This document shows positions 44,474 to 53,175 of a DNA stretch of 64,000 nt, in pieces. The stretch is from Shewanella piezotolerans WP3 (GTDB taxonomy: Bacteria; Pseudomonadota; Gammaproteobacteria; Enterobacterales; Shewanellaceae): NCBI RefSeq assembly GCF_000014885.1, contig NC_011566.1, positions 3,453,501 through 3,517,500 on the forward strand. Reading direction: 5' to 3'. The notes below the pieces were generated by a model. It ran no database searches. It saw nothing but the letters and a program-made list of their open reading frames with translations, and was not told where the DNA came from. Positions within the stretch are counted from its first letter, which is position 1, and each line of letters opens with the position of its first letter. Position numbers and translations under genes: made by a program.

Positions 44474-46360
44474 ATGGAAGCTGAGCTACTTGAAATTCGA
44501 AATTTCATTCGCCAATACCCACCGTTCGATCAGTTGCCAGAAGAGGCATTAATCGAAGTATCGAAAAGTGTTGAGATCTCCTATTACCGAGCAGATAACA
44601 TGATCATCGAGTTTGGTGATCAGATCCATGACTTGTTTATGATCCGCAGTGGTGTTGTCGAAATATATCGCCGTACTGGCGAGCTCTATAACCGTCTTGA
44701 CCAAGGTGGCTTATTTGGGCAAATGGGGCTTCTAACACGCAACAAAGTTCGCTTTCCTGCAAAGTCTGTAAAAGACACTTTGTTGTACTGCATACCTGAA
44801 AGTGTCTTTGGCGACCTTTGTGAGCAGTACGATGCCTTTGCAGACTTTGTGGAAGTTGAAGGCAGTATTCGACTACAGCAAGCTGTTGAAGATAATAGTG
44901 ACGATGCTAATTCACTAACCACTTCTAAAGTAAAAACCTTACTCAGTGGCGCACCAGTCATGCTGCCGATCAATACCACTGTTCAAGGTGTGGCCAGCAT
45001 TATGTCTGAAGAGAATGTATCGGCTGCTATTATTCATGATCCTAACCTTGCTGATGAGGGGGGGAACAGCTTTGTCGGTATCATCACGGTTCGAGATCTT
45101 TGCGCTAAAGTCATAGCAGAAGGCTTAGACGTTAATACCCCAGTTGTTGAAGTGATGTCTACAGAACTTATCTCTTTAGATCACAACGCCTATATTTTCG
45201 AAGCAATGCTGTTAATGCTTAGATACAACGTTCATCACTTGCCAATTTTAAAAAACAAACAACCCATCGGCTTGATAGAAGTCACCGATATTATTCGTTA
45301 TGAATCTCAAAACAGTTTGTTGATTGTCAGTAGTATATTTCAGCAAAACAGTATTGATGACCTAATTGTACTATCCAGTCAGCTCAAAGATTGCTTTGTA
45401 CGTATGGTAAACGAAGATGCCAATTCACACATGGTTGGACGCGCTATGTCAGAGATCGGCAGAAGCTTTAAGCAACGCTTGCTAGAGCTGGCAGAGGAAA
45501 AGCTGGGCCCTGCTCCAGTCCCATACTGCTTCTTAGCTTTGGGCTCAATGGCGCGGGATGAACAGCTGATTGTAACCGATCAAGATAATGCAATTATTCT
45601 CGATAACGACTACTCAGAATCGCTTCATGGTGAATACTTTAGAGAACTCGCCACCTTTGTGTGTGATGGATTAGCCGCCTGCGGCTATACCTATTGCACT
45701 GGCGATATCATGGCAACTAACCCAGAATATCGAAAAACACAATCACAATGGGAGGAGTGTTTCGCCGATTGGATTGAAAACCCAAATCCACAAGCTTTGC
45801 TAAATAGCTCAATCTTTTTCGATCTTTATGGCGTCTATGGCAGACCTAAATGGGCGGAACAGTTAAACGCCTTTATTTTAAGAAAAGCGAAAAAGAACAA
45901 CCGCTTTTTAGCTTGCCTTGCTAGAAATGCTATTAACCGCACCCCACCACTGGGTTTTTTCAAAGATTTTGTGATGGAAAAAGATGGCAGACACAATAAC
46001 TCAATTAACCTAAAAAGACGCGGCACTGCACCATTGGCGGATCTGATTCGTGTGCATGCGCTTGCTATTGGTTCTCAGTCACAAAACTCTTTTGATCGGT
46101 TGGAAGACATTATTGAGGCTGGCATTTTGCCACCATTAAAGGGCAAAGACCTGCAACATGCTATGGAGTTCATCTCCTTAGTGCGTATCCGCCATCAGGC
46201 ACTCGATATTGAGTCAGAGCAGGAACCTGATAATAATATTGAACCTGAAAACATGTCCGACTTTGAAAGGCGAAACCTAAAGGATGCCTTTTTGGTACTA
46301 AGCAGCGCGCAAAACTTTTTAAAATTCCGCTACAGTGCCAACAGCATGCAGGGGAAATGA
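44474..46360 (+). CDS. cNMP-binding/CBS/DUF294 nucleotidyltransferase-like signalling protein
   Basis: A 628-residue cytoplasmic protein with four parts: a cyclic-nucleotide-binding fold at about residues 15-125 (FGDQIHDLFMIRSGVVEIYRR), a CBS pair at about 155-280, a DUF294 putative nucleotidyltransferase domain at about 310-440 with the GlnD-like LGSMARDEQ and DQDNAI motif, and a helical DUF294 C-terminal domain. The pattern suggests a protein- or nucleotide-modifying regulator that senses adenylates; the target is unknown. Its stop codon overlaps the start of the exonuclease gene as ATGA, so the two are translationally coupled. In related genomes this pair often lies near acetyl-CoA synthetase (recollection, not seen here). 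Confidence 0.9.
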   Translation: MEAELLEIRNFIRQYPPFDQLPEEALIEVSKSVEISYYRADNMIIEFGDQIHDLFMIRSGVVEIYRRTGELYNRLDQGGLFGQMGLLTRNKVRFPAKSVKDTLLYCIPESVFGDLCEQYDAFADFVEVEGSIRLQQAVEDNSDDANSLTTSKVKTLLSGAPVMLPINTTVQGVASIMSEENVSAAIIHDPNLADEGGNSFVGIITVRDLCAKVIAEGLDVNTPVVEVMSTELISLDHNAYIFEAMLLMLRYNVHHLPILKNKQPIGLIEVTDIIRYESQNSLLIVSSIFQQNSIDDLIVLSSQLKDCFVRMVNEDANSHMVGRAMSEIGRSFKQRLLELAEEKLGPAPVPYCFLALGSMARDEQLIVTDQDNAIILDNDYSESLHGEYFRELATFVCDGLAACGYTYCTGDIMATNPEYRKTQSQWEECFADWIENPNPQALLNSSIFFDLYGVYGRPKWAEQLNAFILRKAKKNNRFLACLARNAINRTPPLGFFKDFVMEKDGRHNNSINLKRRGTAPLADLIRVHALAIGSQSQNSFDRLEDIIEAGILPPLKGKDLQHAMEFISLVRIRHQALDIESEQEPDNNIEPENMSDFERRNLKDAFLVLSSAQNFLKFRYSANSMQGK

Positions 46361-47076
46361 TGCAAAATTTCACCAACCAAGAGGTGTTGAACTGGAAAGC
46401 ATTTCTGCAAATTAAAGCGCAAGAAAGTAAAGATAGTCGCCTGACCCATTTTTACAATGTCAGCACCTATCATGGTGAAACAGCGCTGAAAGATATTGAG
46501 TTTGTCGCCTTAGACTTTGAAACGACGGGTCTTGATGCCAATGAGAACAGCATCATCAGTATTGGTTTAGTGCCCTTTACTTTACGCCGTATTGCCTGTC
46601 GCCAAGCTAAACACTGGTTTATTACTCCGGAAGATAAGCTCAAGGAAGACTCTATCATCATCCACGGGATCACCCATTCCGATCTGAAAGGCGCGCCAGA
46701 TTTGTTGCGTATACTGGAGCAACTCTTAGACGAGCTAGCGGGTAAAATCGTGGTGGTGCATTACCGCAGAATTGAGCGAGACTTTTTTGATGCAGCACTG
46801 CGAAGTCTAATCAATGAAGGCATTGTTTTCCCTGTTGTTGATACCATGCAAATTGAAGCTGATATTCAACAGGCCAAACCAAAGCGCTTTTTAGATTGGT
46901 TTAAAAAAAGCCGCCCCGAATCAATTCGCCTGGCTAATAGTCGTACACGCTATAACCTGCCGACCTACCCGCCACACGATGCACTCACCGATGCTATTGC
47001 TACCGCTGAGTTATTGCAGGCGCAGATCTATCATCATTTCAGTCCTGAGACTCCGATTAAAAAGCTTTGGCTATAA
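46357..47076 (+). CDS. DEDDh 3'-5' exonuclease (DnaQ-like)
   Basis: A 239-residue exonuclease domain protein. ExoI is FVALDFETTGLD at about residues 48-59, ExoII is in VVHYRRIERDFFD with the aspartate at about 145, and ExoIII is HDALTDAIATAEL near residue 208 (histidine type, DEDDh). It overlaps the previous gene by four bases (ATGA), so the two products are probably made in equal amounts. It may act in DNA repair or RNA turnover; no polymerase-binding motif was looked for. Confidence 0.9.
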   Translation: MMQNFTNQEVLNWKAFLQIKAQESKDSRLTHFYNVSTYHGETALKDIEFVALDFETTGLDANENSIISIGLVPFTLRRIACRQAKHWFITPEDKLKEDSIIIHGITHSDLKGAPDLLRILEQLLDELAGKIVVVHYRRIERDFFDAALRSLINEGIVFPVVDTMQIEADIQQAKPKRFLDWFKKSRPESIRLANSRTRYNLPTYPPHDALTDAIATAELLQAQIYHHFSPETPIKKLWL

Positions 47077-47110
47077 ATTATTACTCGAGCAATGATGGGC
47101 TGTAAAAAAT

Positions 47111-47145
47111 AAAAAGGCCGTGTGATTCTTCACACGGCCTTTTTC
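47111..47145. terminator. Bidirectional terminator between the exonuclease and BCCT genes
   Basis: AAAAAGGCCGTGTGA/TCACACGGCCTTTTT pairs over about 15 bases around a tiny loop. It serves both convergent genes. Confidence 0.93.
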
Positions 47146-47162
47146 ATTAATCTTCGTTCAGA

Positions 47163-48740
47163 TTAACGAAAGCGTTTCTCTGTACGTAATCCCAAGATCA
47201 AACTCACACACATTACCAACAAAATAATAGTGAATGGTAAGGCGGTTGAAATGGCGCCGGCTTGCAATGCTTCAATTGCTTCAGTGCCCCCGACCCATAC
47301 AAGACCTGCTGCAATAGCGCCTTCAATAAAGGCCCAAAATACGCGCTGAGGCACTGGCGCATCGACTTTACCACCCGATGTAATACTATCAATCACTAAT
47401 GAGCCGGAGTCCGATGAAGTCACAAAAAAGACCAATACCAATATAACAGCAAGCAAAGATAAGATATTGCCCATAGGCAAAGCATCAAACATTTGGAACA
47501 TTGCTAATGGTACTTCTGTTAAGCCTTTCTCGCCTAAGGTACCTATTTTATTAGTGATCTGGTCGATCGCAACACCACCAAACACAGACATCCACAGCGT
47601 GGTAACTACGGTAGGAACAATCAGTACTGCCGTCATAAACTCACGAATTGTGCGTCCACGTGAAATACGCGCGATAAACATGCCAACAAAAGGAGACCAT
47701 GAGATCCACCAAGCCCAGTAGAATACAGTCCAGCCATGCATCCAAGCTTCATCTTCTCGGCCACTTGGGTTACTCAATGGAATAATATTTTCAATGTAGC
47801 CCATGACTGTAGTCGGAATAGTGCCCATAGATACAGCAAATGTCACTAAGGCGACAAAAAGTACTAGAGCTGCAGCCAATAGCATATTGACATTACTAAT
47901 GATTTTCACGCCACCATCAATACCACGAATAACCGATACAACCGCCAGCAAGGTGACAATAAAGATAATCGCTATTTGCAACATTAAGCCATTATCCATG
48001 CCAAACACATGATGGAAACCGCTTGCCGCTTGCTGCGCGCCAAGCCCTAAAGATGTCGCCAGACCAAATAAAGTCGCAAGTACAGCAAGAATGTCGACAA
48101 CATGTCCAGGCCAACCCCAAGTACGATCACCTAAGATAGGGTAAAATACTGAGCGCATAGACAAGGGTAAACCTTTGTTGTACGCAAAAAATGCTAACGA
48201 CAAAGACACCACACCGTAAATGGCCCATGGATGCAGCCCCCAGTGATACATGGTGGCACCGAGCGCCAGTTTAGCTGCTTCTGGCGTATTAGGGGTAACA
48301 TTGAGAGGAGTTTCATACCAACCGGTAAAGTAGGCAGCTGGCTCCGCCACGCCCCAAAACATTAGACCAATCCCCATACCTGCAGCAAATAGCATTGCTA
48401 CCCATGACATCATGGAGTAATCGGTTTTAGCTTCATCGCCACCTAGGCGAATTTTGCCAAATGGAGAGATAATCATGGCCAAGCAGAACACCACAAAAAT
48501 ATTGGCGGACCACATAAACAAACCATCAAATGCACCAATGATTTTCCATTTTATGCCATCTAATGCAGCTTTAGAGGTTTCAGGGTCGACGAGCAATATC
48601 GCAATTAAGAAGAGTCCAATTAAGGAAGCGCTGATCCCGAAAACTGGGTTGTGAACGTCGAAACCCCACTTTTGAATGTTATCTTGTCCGACTGTGTAAT
48701 CGGTATTATCAATACTATATTTATCTTTTTTGATATTCAT
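47163..48740 (-). CDS. BCCT family transporter (betaine/choline/carnitine)
   Basis: An inner-membrane transporter of 525 residues with 12 hydrophobic helices. The family signature around residue 340 is GWTVFYWAWWISWSPFVGMF followed by IARISRGRTIREF; the substrate-site tryptophans of BCCT carriers are part of this stretch. Other hallmarks are GMGIGLMFWGVAEP near 115 and TSSDSGSLVIDSI near 435. It imports a quaternary ammonium osmolyte, sodium- or proton-coupled; the exact substrate is unclear. The short C-terminal tail suggests no elaborate osmosensing domain. Confidence 0.94.
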   Translation of the reverse strand: MNIKKDKYSIDNTDYTVGQDNIQKWGFDVHNPVFGISASLIGLFLIAILLVDPETSKAALDGIKWKIIGAFDGLFMWSANIFVVFCLAMIISPFGKIRLGGDEAKTDYSMMSWVAMLFAAGMGIGLMFWGVAEPAAYFTGWYETPLNVTPNTPEAAKLALGATMYHWGLHPWAIYGVVSLSLAFFAYNKGLPLSMRSVFYPILGDRTWGWPGHVVDILAVLATLFGLATSLGLGAQQAASGFHHVFGMDNGLMLQIAIIFIVTLLAVVSVIRGIDGGVKIISNVNMLLAAALVLFVALVTFAVSMGTIPTTVMGYIENIIPLSNPSGREDEAWMHGWTVFYWAWWISWSPFVGMFIARISRGRTIREFMTAVLIVPTVVTTLWMSVFGGVAIDQITNKIGTLGEKGLTEVPLAMFQMFDALPMGNILSLLAVILVLVFFVTSSDSGSLVIDSITSGGKVDAPVPQRVFWAFIEGAIAAGLVWVGGTEAIEALQAGAISTALPFTIILLVMCVSLILGLRTEKRFR

Positions 48741-49000
48741 TAGTCCTCATTTAGAACGAGTTTCATTCGAAAAATGTAGGGTTATTTTACTTTATTTGAC
48801 TGTAACTTGCAGCATATTGCTTTATAACATACTCGTCACGCGACACTTTACAGACTATAGCTTAGAAATTGCCCACAAAAAATTTTAGTTTGATTCTATT
48901 CGAAATTCTCAATATTTCTCCAATTTGAGGCATGTTAAATTTCTTAGCGAAAACTAACTTAATATTGATTGAGTTATAGTATTGGAGCATCAATAAAGAT

Positions 49001-49504
49001 TTAATTAGAGCCAACCAAAAACCTTTGAACAACAAGACCAGCATAGTTGATTTCAGAATCAAGCATCCCCCCACACGCCTTTATCATATTTGCTGACGCG
49101 AGATTATCTGCATGACAGTGAATGTGAATTGATTCCACCTTTAATTGCCTAAGGTACTCAATCGATCTTAGCATCAGCTGACGACCAATGCCCTTGCCTC
49201 GTTGTGATGGCCTTATACCTAAGCCGATATGACCACCACAATGTTTAATCGCATCATTGAGCCTGTGCCTAATATTTGTAACTCCAATGATCTCTGAGTT
49301 ATCCACCAGCCAAAGCGTTGAGCTTTGCACATAGCCATCAGGTAAGTTTTTTCCTTGAGCAAAATCATTGAGCCGAACCAGCAACTTGTCAAAATCTGCA
49401 TGCTCAAAGTCAAGCGGGAACGGGTAACGTTCCTCGTCAGCTAACTCAACAATGTATTGCCTATAACTCCGCTCATACGCAGCGGTTGGGCTAACAAGCT
49501 TCAC
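49001..49504 (-). CDS. GNAT family N-acetyltransferase
   Basis: A 167-residue acetyltransferase. The GTG start is supported by GAGGAGG six bases upstream. The acetyl-CoA loop is GLGIRPSQRGKGIGRQLM, and the C-terminal NLASANMIKACGGML is the motif B region. It is isolated between the BCCT and pirin genes. The substrate is unknown. Confidence 0.87.
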   Translation of the reverse strand: MKLVSPTAAYERSYRQYIVELADEERYPFPLDFEHADFDKLLVRLNDFAQGKNLPDGYVQSSTLWLVDNSEIIGVTNIRHRLNDAIKHCGGHIGLGIRPSQRGKGIGRQLMLRSIEYLRQLKVESIHIHCHADNLASANMIKACGGMLDSEINYAGLVVQRFLVGSN

Positions 49505-49695
49505 TTAAACCTCCTCAATATGACAAACTATACAACCCGCTTTTGATGACGACTAGAATCCCCCCTACACAACCCCAAATATCCAAGCAGGGCACCTTCA
49601 CAACAGTAAGCGACTTAATAGATGATCAGCAATTTACTAAAAGATAAACAAAAGCACAAAATAATGCCAACCCATGGTTCCATTCGAATAACGTT

Positions 49696-50370
49696 CTAAA
49701 CGGTATAAATAAAGATAATTTTGCAGTCCGTTTCCGTTTGGATTACTAACCCGTCATCTTCAATGAGTGTGCGACTCTGGACAGCTTTTCCATTTATCAC
49801 TGCGCGACCTTTAACTAAATATGCCATTACTTTGCCTTTGTGGATTAGAGTTTCACCTGCAAATGGTCGGGCAATGTCGATTTGAGTATCACTCGAAAAA
49901 GTTTCGTTCTGTTTACGGTCTCCGCCATATACCCTCAAACGTTCGCCATCTTTTGGCTGATAGACTTTATAGTCTGCTCTTTCCCCAGGAGTTTCAGGCA
50001 ACACCCATAGCTGGATCATATTGTTTTCTTTATCGTCTGGGTTTATTTCGTTATGACTAAAACCCTCAGCACCTGCACGTTGAACTTGAACTAAGCCCAC
50101 ATTCAATTGTTGGCCGTGCTTTAACGAGCCCGCATGATTTATGCGTCCATCAATCATTACAGAGATAACATCCACCTCATGGTGTGGATGCATCCCAGTT
50201 TCTCCCTTAGGAAGAAAGTTAGCATCAGCCATATAAACAAAATTTCCAATACCCTTAGTGGCAGTGCTGTGTTCTCGACCGTAATTAATTTTAGGATCTA
50301 TCACCAGTTGACGCTCTCGCAGTCCAGCAAATCCACCTTTAGGCATATCACTAAAATTCAATATTTTCAT
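49696..50370 (-). CDS. Pirin family bicupin protein
   Basis: A 224-residue pirin-like protein; bacterial pirins such as YhaK/YhhW bind iron or act as quercetin dioxygenases or redox sensors. The N-terminal cupin holds the metal-site pattern MHPHHEVDVISVMIDG, and GFSHNEINPDDKENNMIQLWV is the second signature. The C-terminal cupin is lost or degenerate, as in other short pirins. It is transcribed divergently from a LysR gene, a very common pairing in proteobacteria in which LysR controls pirin. Confidence 0.92.
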   Translation of the reverse strand: MKILNFSDMPKGGFAGLRERQLVIDPKINYGREHSTATKGIGNFVYMADANFLPKGETGMHPHHEVDVISVMIDGRINHAGSLKHGQQLNVGLVQVQRAGAEGFSHNEINPDDKENNMIQLWVLPETPGERADYKVYQPKDGERLRVYGGDRKQNETFSSDTQIDIARPFAGETLIHKGKVMAYLVKGRAVINGKAVQSRTLIEDDGLVIQTETDCKIIFIYTV

Positions 50371-50393
50371 TATGTTCTCTCATGGTTGTTTGT

Positions 50394-50421
50394 ATTGTCA
50401 TGACTCGATGTCAATGACAAT
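50394..50421. promoter_or_regulatory. Candidate LysR operator in the pirin/LysR divergent promoter
   Basis: ATTGTCA (50394-50400) and TGACAAT (50415-50421) form a perfect seven-base inverted repeat, with an inner TGTCA-A-TGACA (50409-50419). Spacing and position between the two genes fit LysR-type T-N11-A sites. Confidence 0.55.
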
Positions 50422-50486
50422 AATTGATTGCCTATTTGAGATATATAAGCTAAAAAGTACTTGTATGTTCTATTTAAGGTAACAAT

Positions 50487-51374
50487 GTGACAGATCTTAA
50501 CGATATGATGGTGTTTGCCACGGTCGTCAACTCCGGCAGCTTCACTGCAGCCGCTGAAGAGTTTGGCCTACCTAAATCAAACATCAGCCGTAAGGTGACT
50601 CGGCTTGAGGATAAATTAGGTATAAAGCTGCTTGAACGCTCAACTCGCAGCCAGCACCTGACTGAAATCGGTCAAGTATACTTCGAGTACTGCCAACGCA
50701 TCATGGATGAGATCCAAGGTGCTGAAGAATCAGTGGAGGGCTTAATGTCGGCGCCAAGAGGTACATTGAAGATCTGCGCTTCTATTACGGTGGGGCAATG
50801 TTTGCTTAGTCCCCACCTTGCACCATTTAAAAAGGCTTACCCTGAGGTTCATCTAGATATCCACTTAACTAATCGACGTGTCGATCTCATCGAGGAGGGC
50901 TTTGATGCTGCAATTAGGGTCGGAACACTTGAAGACTCATCATTGATTGCCAAACGTTTATGCAAACGTGAGTTGTTCTTATTTGCGAGTCCAGACTATC
51001 TCGCAACTAGCAATATTCCCTTGGCAGAGCCAAGCGATCTCAAGCAGCATGACTGCTTGTTTATGTCAGCAACAAACCCTAAGCCCCAATGGCACTTAAA
51101 ATCAGGTAAAGAGAGTCAAACCATTATAATTGCACCAACGATACGCTGCGATGATTTTACAGTGCTACGACAGTTAGCCATTGACGGTGCAGGTATAACT
51201 AAGCTACCCAGTTATATATGTGAGAAAGCAGTAAAAGATGGGAAATTAGTCAGAGTACTTGACCAATGGATAAGCGAATCCGTTGACATCTATGCCCTTT
51301 ATCCAAGTCATAAAGGCGCCACCCCAAAGCTACGAGTATTCCTAGACTATTTAAAACATCAAATAACTTTATAA
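50487..51374 (+). CDS. LysR family transcription regulator
   Basis: A 295-residue LysR regulator. The N-terminal helix-turn-helix (about residues 18-40) reads SFTAAAEEFGLPKSNISRKV; the effector-binding part resembles the CrgA/AaeR-type branch (LKICASITVGQCLLSPHLAPF, VDLIEEGFDAAIRVG). It is divergent from the pirin gene and next to an isochorismatase-like hydrolase, likely targets. Effector unknown. Confidence 0.93.
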   Translation: MTDLNDMMVFATVVNSGSFTAAAEEFGLPKSNISRKVTRLEDKLGIKLLERSTRSQHLTEIGQVYFEYCQRIMDEIQGAEESVEGLMSAPRGTLKICASITVGQCLLSPHLAPFKKAYPEVHLDIHLTNRRVDLIEEGFDAAIRVGTLEDSSLIAKRLCKRELFLFASPDYLATSNIPLAEPSDLKQHDCLFMSATNPKPQWHLKSGKESQTIIIAPTIRCDDFTVLRQLAIDGAGITKLPSYICEKAVKDGKLVRVLDQWISESVDIYALYPSHKGATPKLRVFLDYLKHQITL

Positions 51375-51421
51375 GCGCAAGAAAAGCAGACTCGCAAAAA
51401 GCAGCCTGCCCCTATACAGTA

Positions 51422-52045
51422 TTATTTATTAGCAAAGTAGCTGGTCATCACATAACCATATTTTGTCGTATGGCCAGCGAGCACATTGCCGAGTGATTCA
51501 GCATTTTCACCACGCCAATCATCCATGATTTCAGCAAGAACCGATGCCCAGGTTGTCACTTTCACGCCCGCCTGTACTAAGCGCTGAATGGTGACTTCTT
51601 GAACCGTTTTATTCCAAGTACCTGATGCATCAATCACCGCGTAAACATCGTAACCTTCCGCTACAGCGGAAAGCGCAGGAAATAGCAAACAAACGTCGGT
51701 CACTATTCCCGCCATGATAATTTTTTTACGCCCTGTCGCTTTTACGGCATTACGGAATTCAGGACTCTTCCAAGCGTTAATCTCATCCGCCCGATTGATA
51801 ATCTCGCCCCCCAAAATTTGCTGTATTTCAGGCATCACAGGTCCATTTGGACCATCAGGCATGCTGGCGGTTATCACTGACGGAATGCCCGCCGCTTTGG
51901 CGGTATTACTCAGTGCCAAGATATTGTTCTTTATCACTGTTGGATGTTCATCACCTAATCCCACCATTAAACCTGTTTGATGGTCAATCATTGCCAGAAC
52001 AGCATTATCCGCGGTCAGTGTTTCAGTAAATTTATGATTATTCAT
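51422..52045 (-). CDS. Isochorismatase-like cysteine hydrolase (YcaC type)
   Basis: A 207-residue hydrolase of the isochorismatase/nicotinamidase superfamily. The catalytic triad can be traced: aspartate in AMIDHQTG (about residue 21), lysine in WKSPEFRNA (about 92) and cysteine in IVTDVCLLFPA (about 118), with the cis-peptide GIVTD. It resembles YcaC, whose substrate is unclear. Its convergent place 48 bases after the LysR gene suggests part of the same regulon. Confidence 0.9.
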   Translation of the reverse strand: MNNHKFTETLTADNAVLAMIDHQTGLMVGLGDEHPTVIKNNILALSNTAKAAGIPSVITASMPDGPNGPVMPEIQQILGGEIINRADEINAWKSPEFRNAVKATGRKKIIMAGIVTDVCLLFPALSAVAEGYDVYAVIDASGTWNKTVQEVTIQRLVQAGVKVTTWASVLAEIMDDWRGENAESLGNVLAGHTTKYGYVMTSYFANK

Positions 52046-52259
52046 AGCTCATATCCTTCAAGTTTTTATGTAAGTGTCTTTGCTGGTGATAAGAATAAGA
52101 CACAGGCAAAACTAGATATATATGCAAAAAAGCAACTGATTATTCTATTAGTGGTAACAATAAAATGAACATAAAAAGCTGGTGAGAACTCTGTCGGAAT
52201 GGTGCTTAGGTCCGGGATGCCCGTGAGAGGAGCTGTTTTACAATAAGAGGGATGAAACG

Positions 52260-52300
52260 AAAGGCACTATATCTCGCTTTGCTCGCTATATTGTGCCTTT
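52260..52300 (-). terminator. Probable terminator of the amphi-Trp gene
   Basis: AAAGGCAC/GTGCCTTT eight-base arms around a 25-base loop with inner ATAT/ATAT pairing; on the minus strand it is followed by CGTTTC. It is about 20 bases past the gene's stop. Confidence 0.5.
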
Positions 52301-52319
52301 GGCATTTTATCTGTGACGG

Positions 52320-52547
52320 CTATTTTGGCGACCACTTGATCTGGAACTCAATCTCTTCCTCATCATCACTGCGTTCATGTTCAACTGTGTACTCGGCGCG
52401 AACAGGCACATAAACTCGCTCACCAGCAATTTGTATTTCAAATTTATCACCGGTCTCTAATGAGTCGGCTAGACGTCTTAATTTGGCTGCAAATTCTGCG
52501 TTTGTGTAGCCTTTTTCAATATCTCTTTTAGGTTTAACAGTCATCAT
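52320..52547 (-). CDS. Amphi-Trp domain-containing small protein
   Basis: A 75-residue acidic protein of the amphi-Trp domain family, named for a conserved amphipathic helix and a near-terminal tryptophan. Visible: NAEFAAKLRRLADSLETG, FEIQIAGERVYVPV, and the end EIEFQIKWSPK. Function in this family is unknown. It starts 32 bases after the preceding secreted protein gene, so they form a two-gene operon. Confidence 0.82.
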   Translation of the reverse strand: MMTVKPKRDIEKGYTNAEFAAKLRRLADSLETGDKFEIQIAGERVYVPVRAEYTVEHERSDDEEEIEFQIKWSPK

Positions 52548-52579
52548 TTATCCCTTATCTTTGTTGGCTAATTCAATCT

Positions 52580-53032
52580 TCAATCCAGTTTCTTCCATAA
52601 TTCTTGCTCTTTTAATTCACCATTTTCAATCCGCTGAGTTTGCCACTTATCCCCTTTTATCTCATAAGTGAAAGCAAAAGGCTTATCTGGTGCAACACCA
52701 AAGGAATTTAGCTGGGGGTATTCAATATAATCGATTTCAGTGAAAGTATAACTGCCGGTTCCTGCAGCCCAAAACTCCTGATTGGGTTTATCAATAGTGC
52801 CGATATTCTTCATGGTGGTGAAGCTGAAATGGTTGGTAGAGATAACTTTAATGGCAGTTAATTTTAGCTCGCCGTAATGCACCCACTTTCCTTTTCCATC
52901 AAGGTACTTGCCAGACACAAGTTGCCAGCTGCCAACAAAGGGATTTTCTGCTGCCACTAGAGGTACGCAAAAAGACAGAGTTGTTACCGTAATAGCAGTA
53001 ACTAGAGTGCTTAATATTTTTATCCGCATCAC
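52580..53032 (-). CDS. Exported lipocalin-like small protein
   Basis: A 150-residue protein with a signal peptide (MRIKILSTLVTAITV ending near CVPLVAAEN) and a beta-rich body beginning FVGSWQLVSGKYLDGKG, a start seen in lipocalin-like/avidin-like stress proteins. A conserved aromatic set (W at GSW, W in KGKWVHYG, FWAAG, DKWQT) supports a small beta barrel. I do not recognise a named family. It precedes the amphi-Trp gene by 32 bases. Confidence 0.72.
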   Translation of the reverse strand: MMRIKILSTLVTAITVTTLSFCVPLVAAENPFVGSWQLVSGKYLDGKGKWVHYGELKLTAIKVISTNHFSFTTMKNIGTIDKPNQEFWAAGTGSYTFTEIDYIEYPQLNSFGVAPDKPFAFTYEIKGDKWQTQRIENGELKEQELWKKLD

Positions 53033-53088
53033 TTCTCCTTTCTAGCTCTGCTCAATAGTGACAATGTATAGAGATATCAAATTAATTT

Positions 53089-53150
53089 AATATCTTAGCA
53101 AAGCTAGTACTCAGCTAAAAGCCAATCAACCGGTTAACTCCTAAGATATT
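53089..53150. repeat. Long inverted repeat with nested palindromes after the histidine kinase gene
   Basis: Perfect ten-base arms AATATCTTAG and CTAAGATATT are 42 bases apart. Inside lie AGCT-AGTACTC-AGCT and AACCGGTT. On the plus strand a T run follows the right arm. It may be a terminator or a multibranched RNA. Confidence 0.5.
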
Positions 53151-53175
53151 TTTTGCTCTTACATCAAACTGATAA

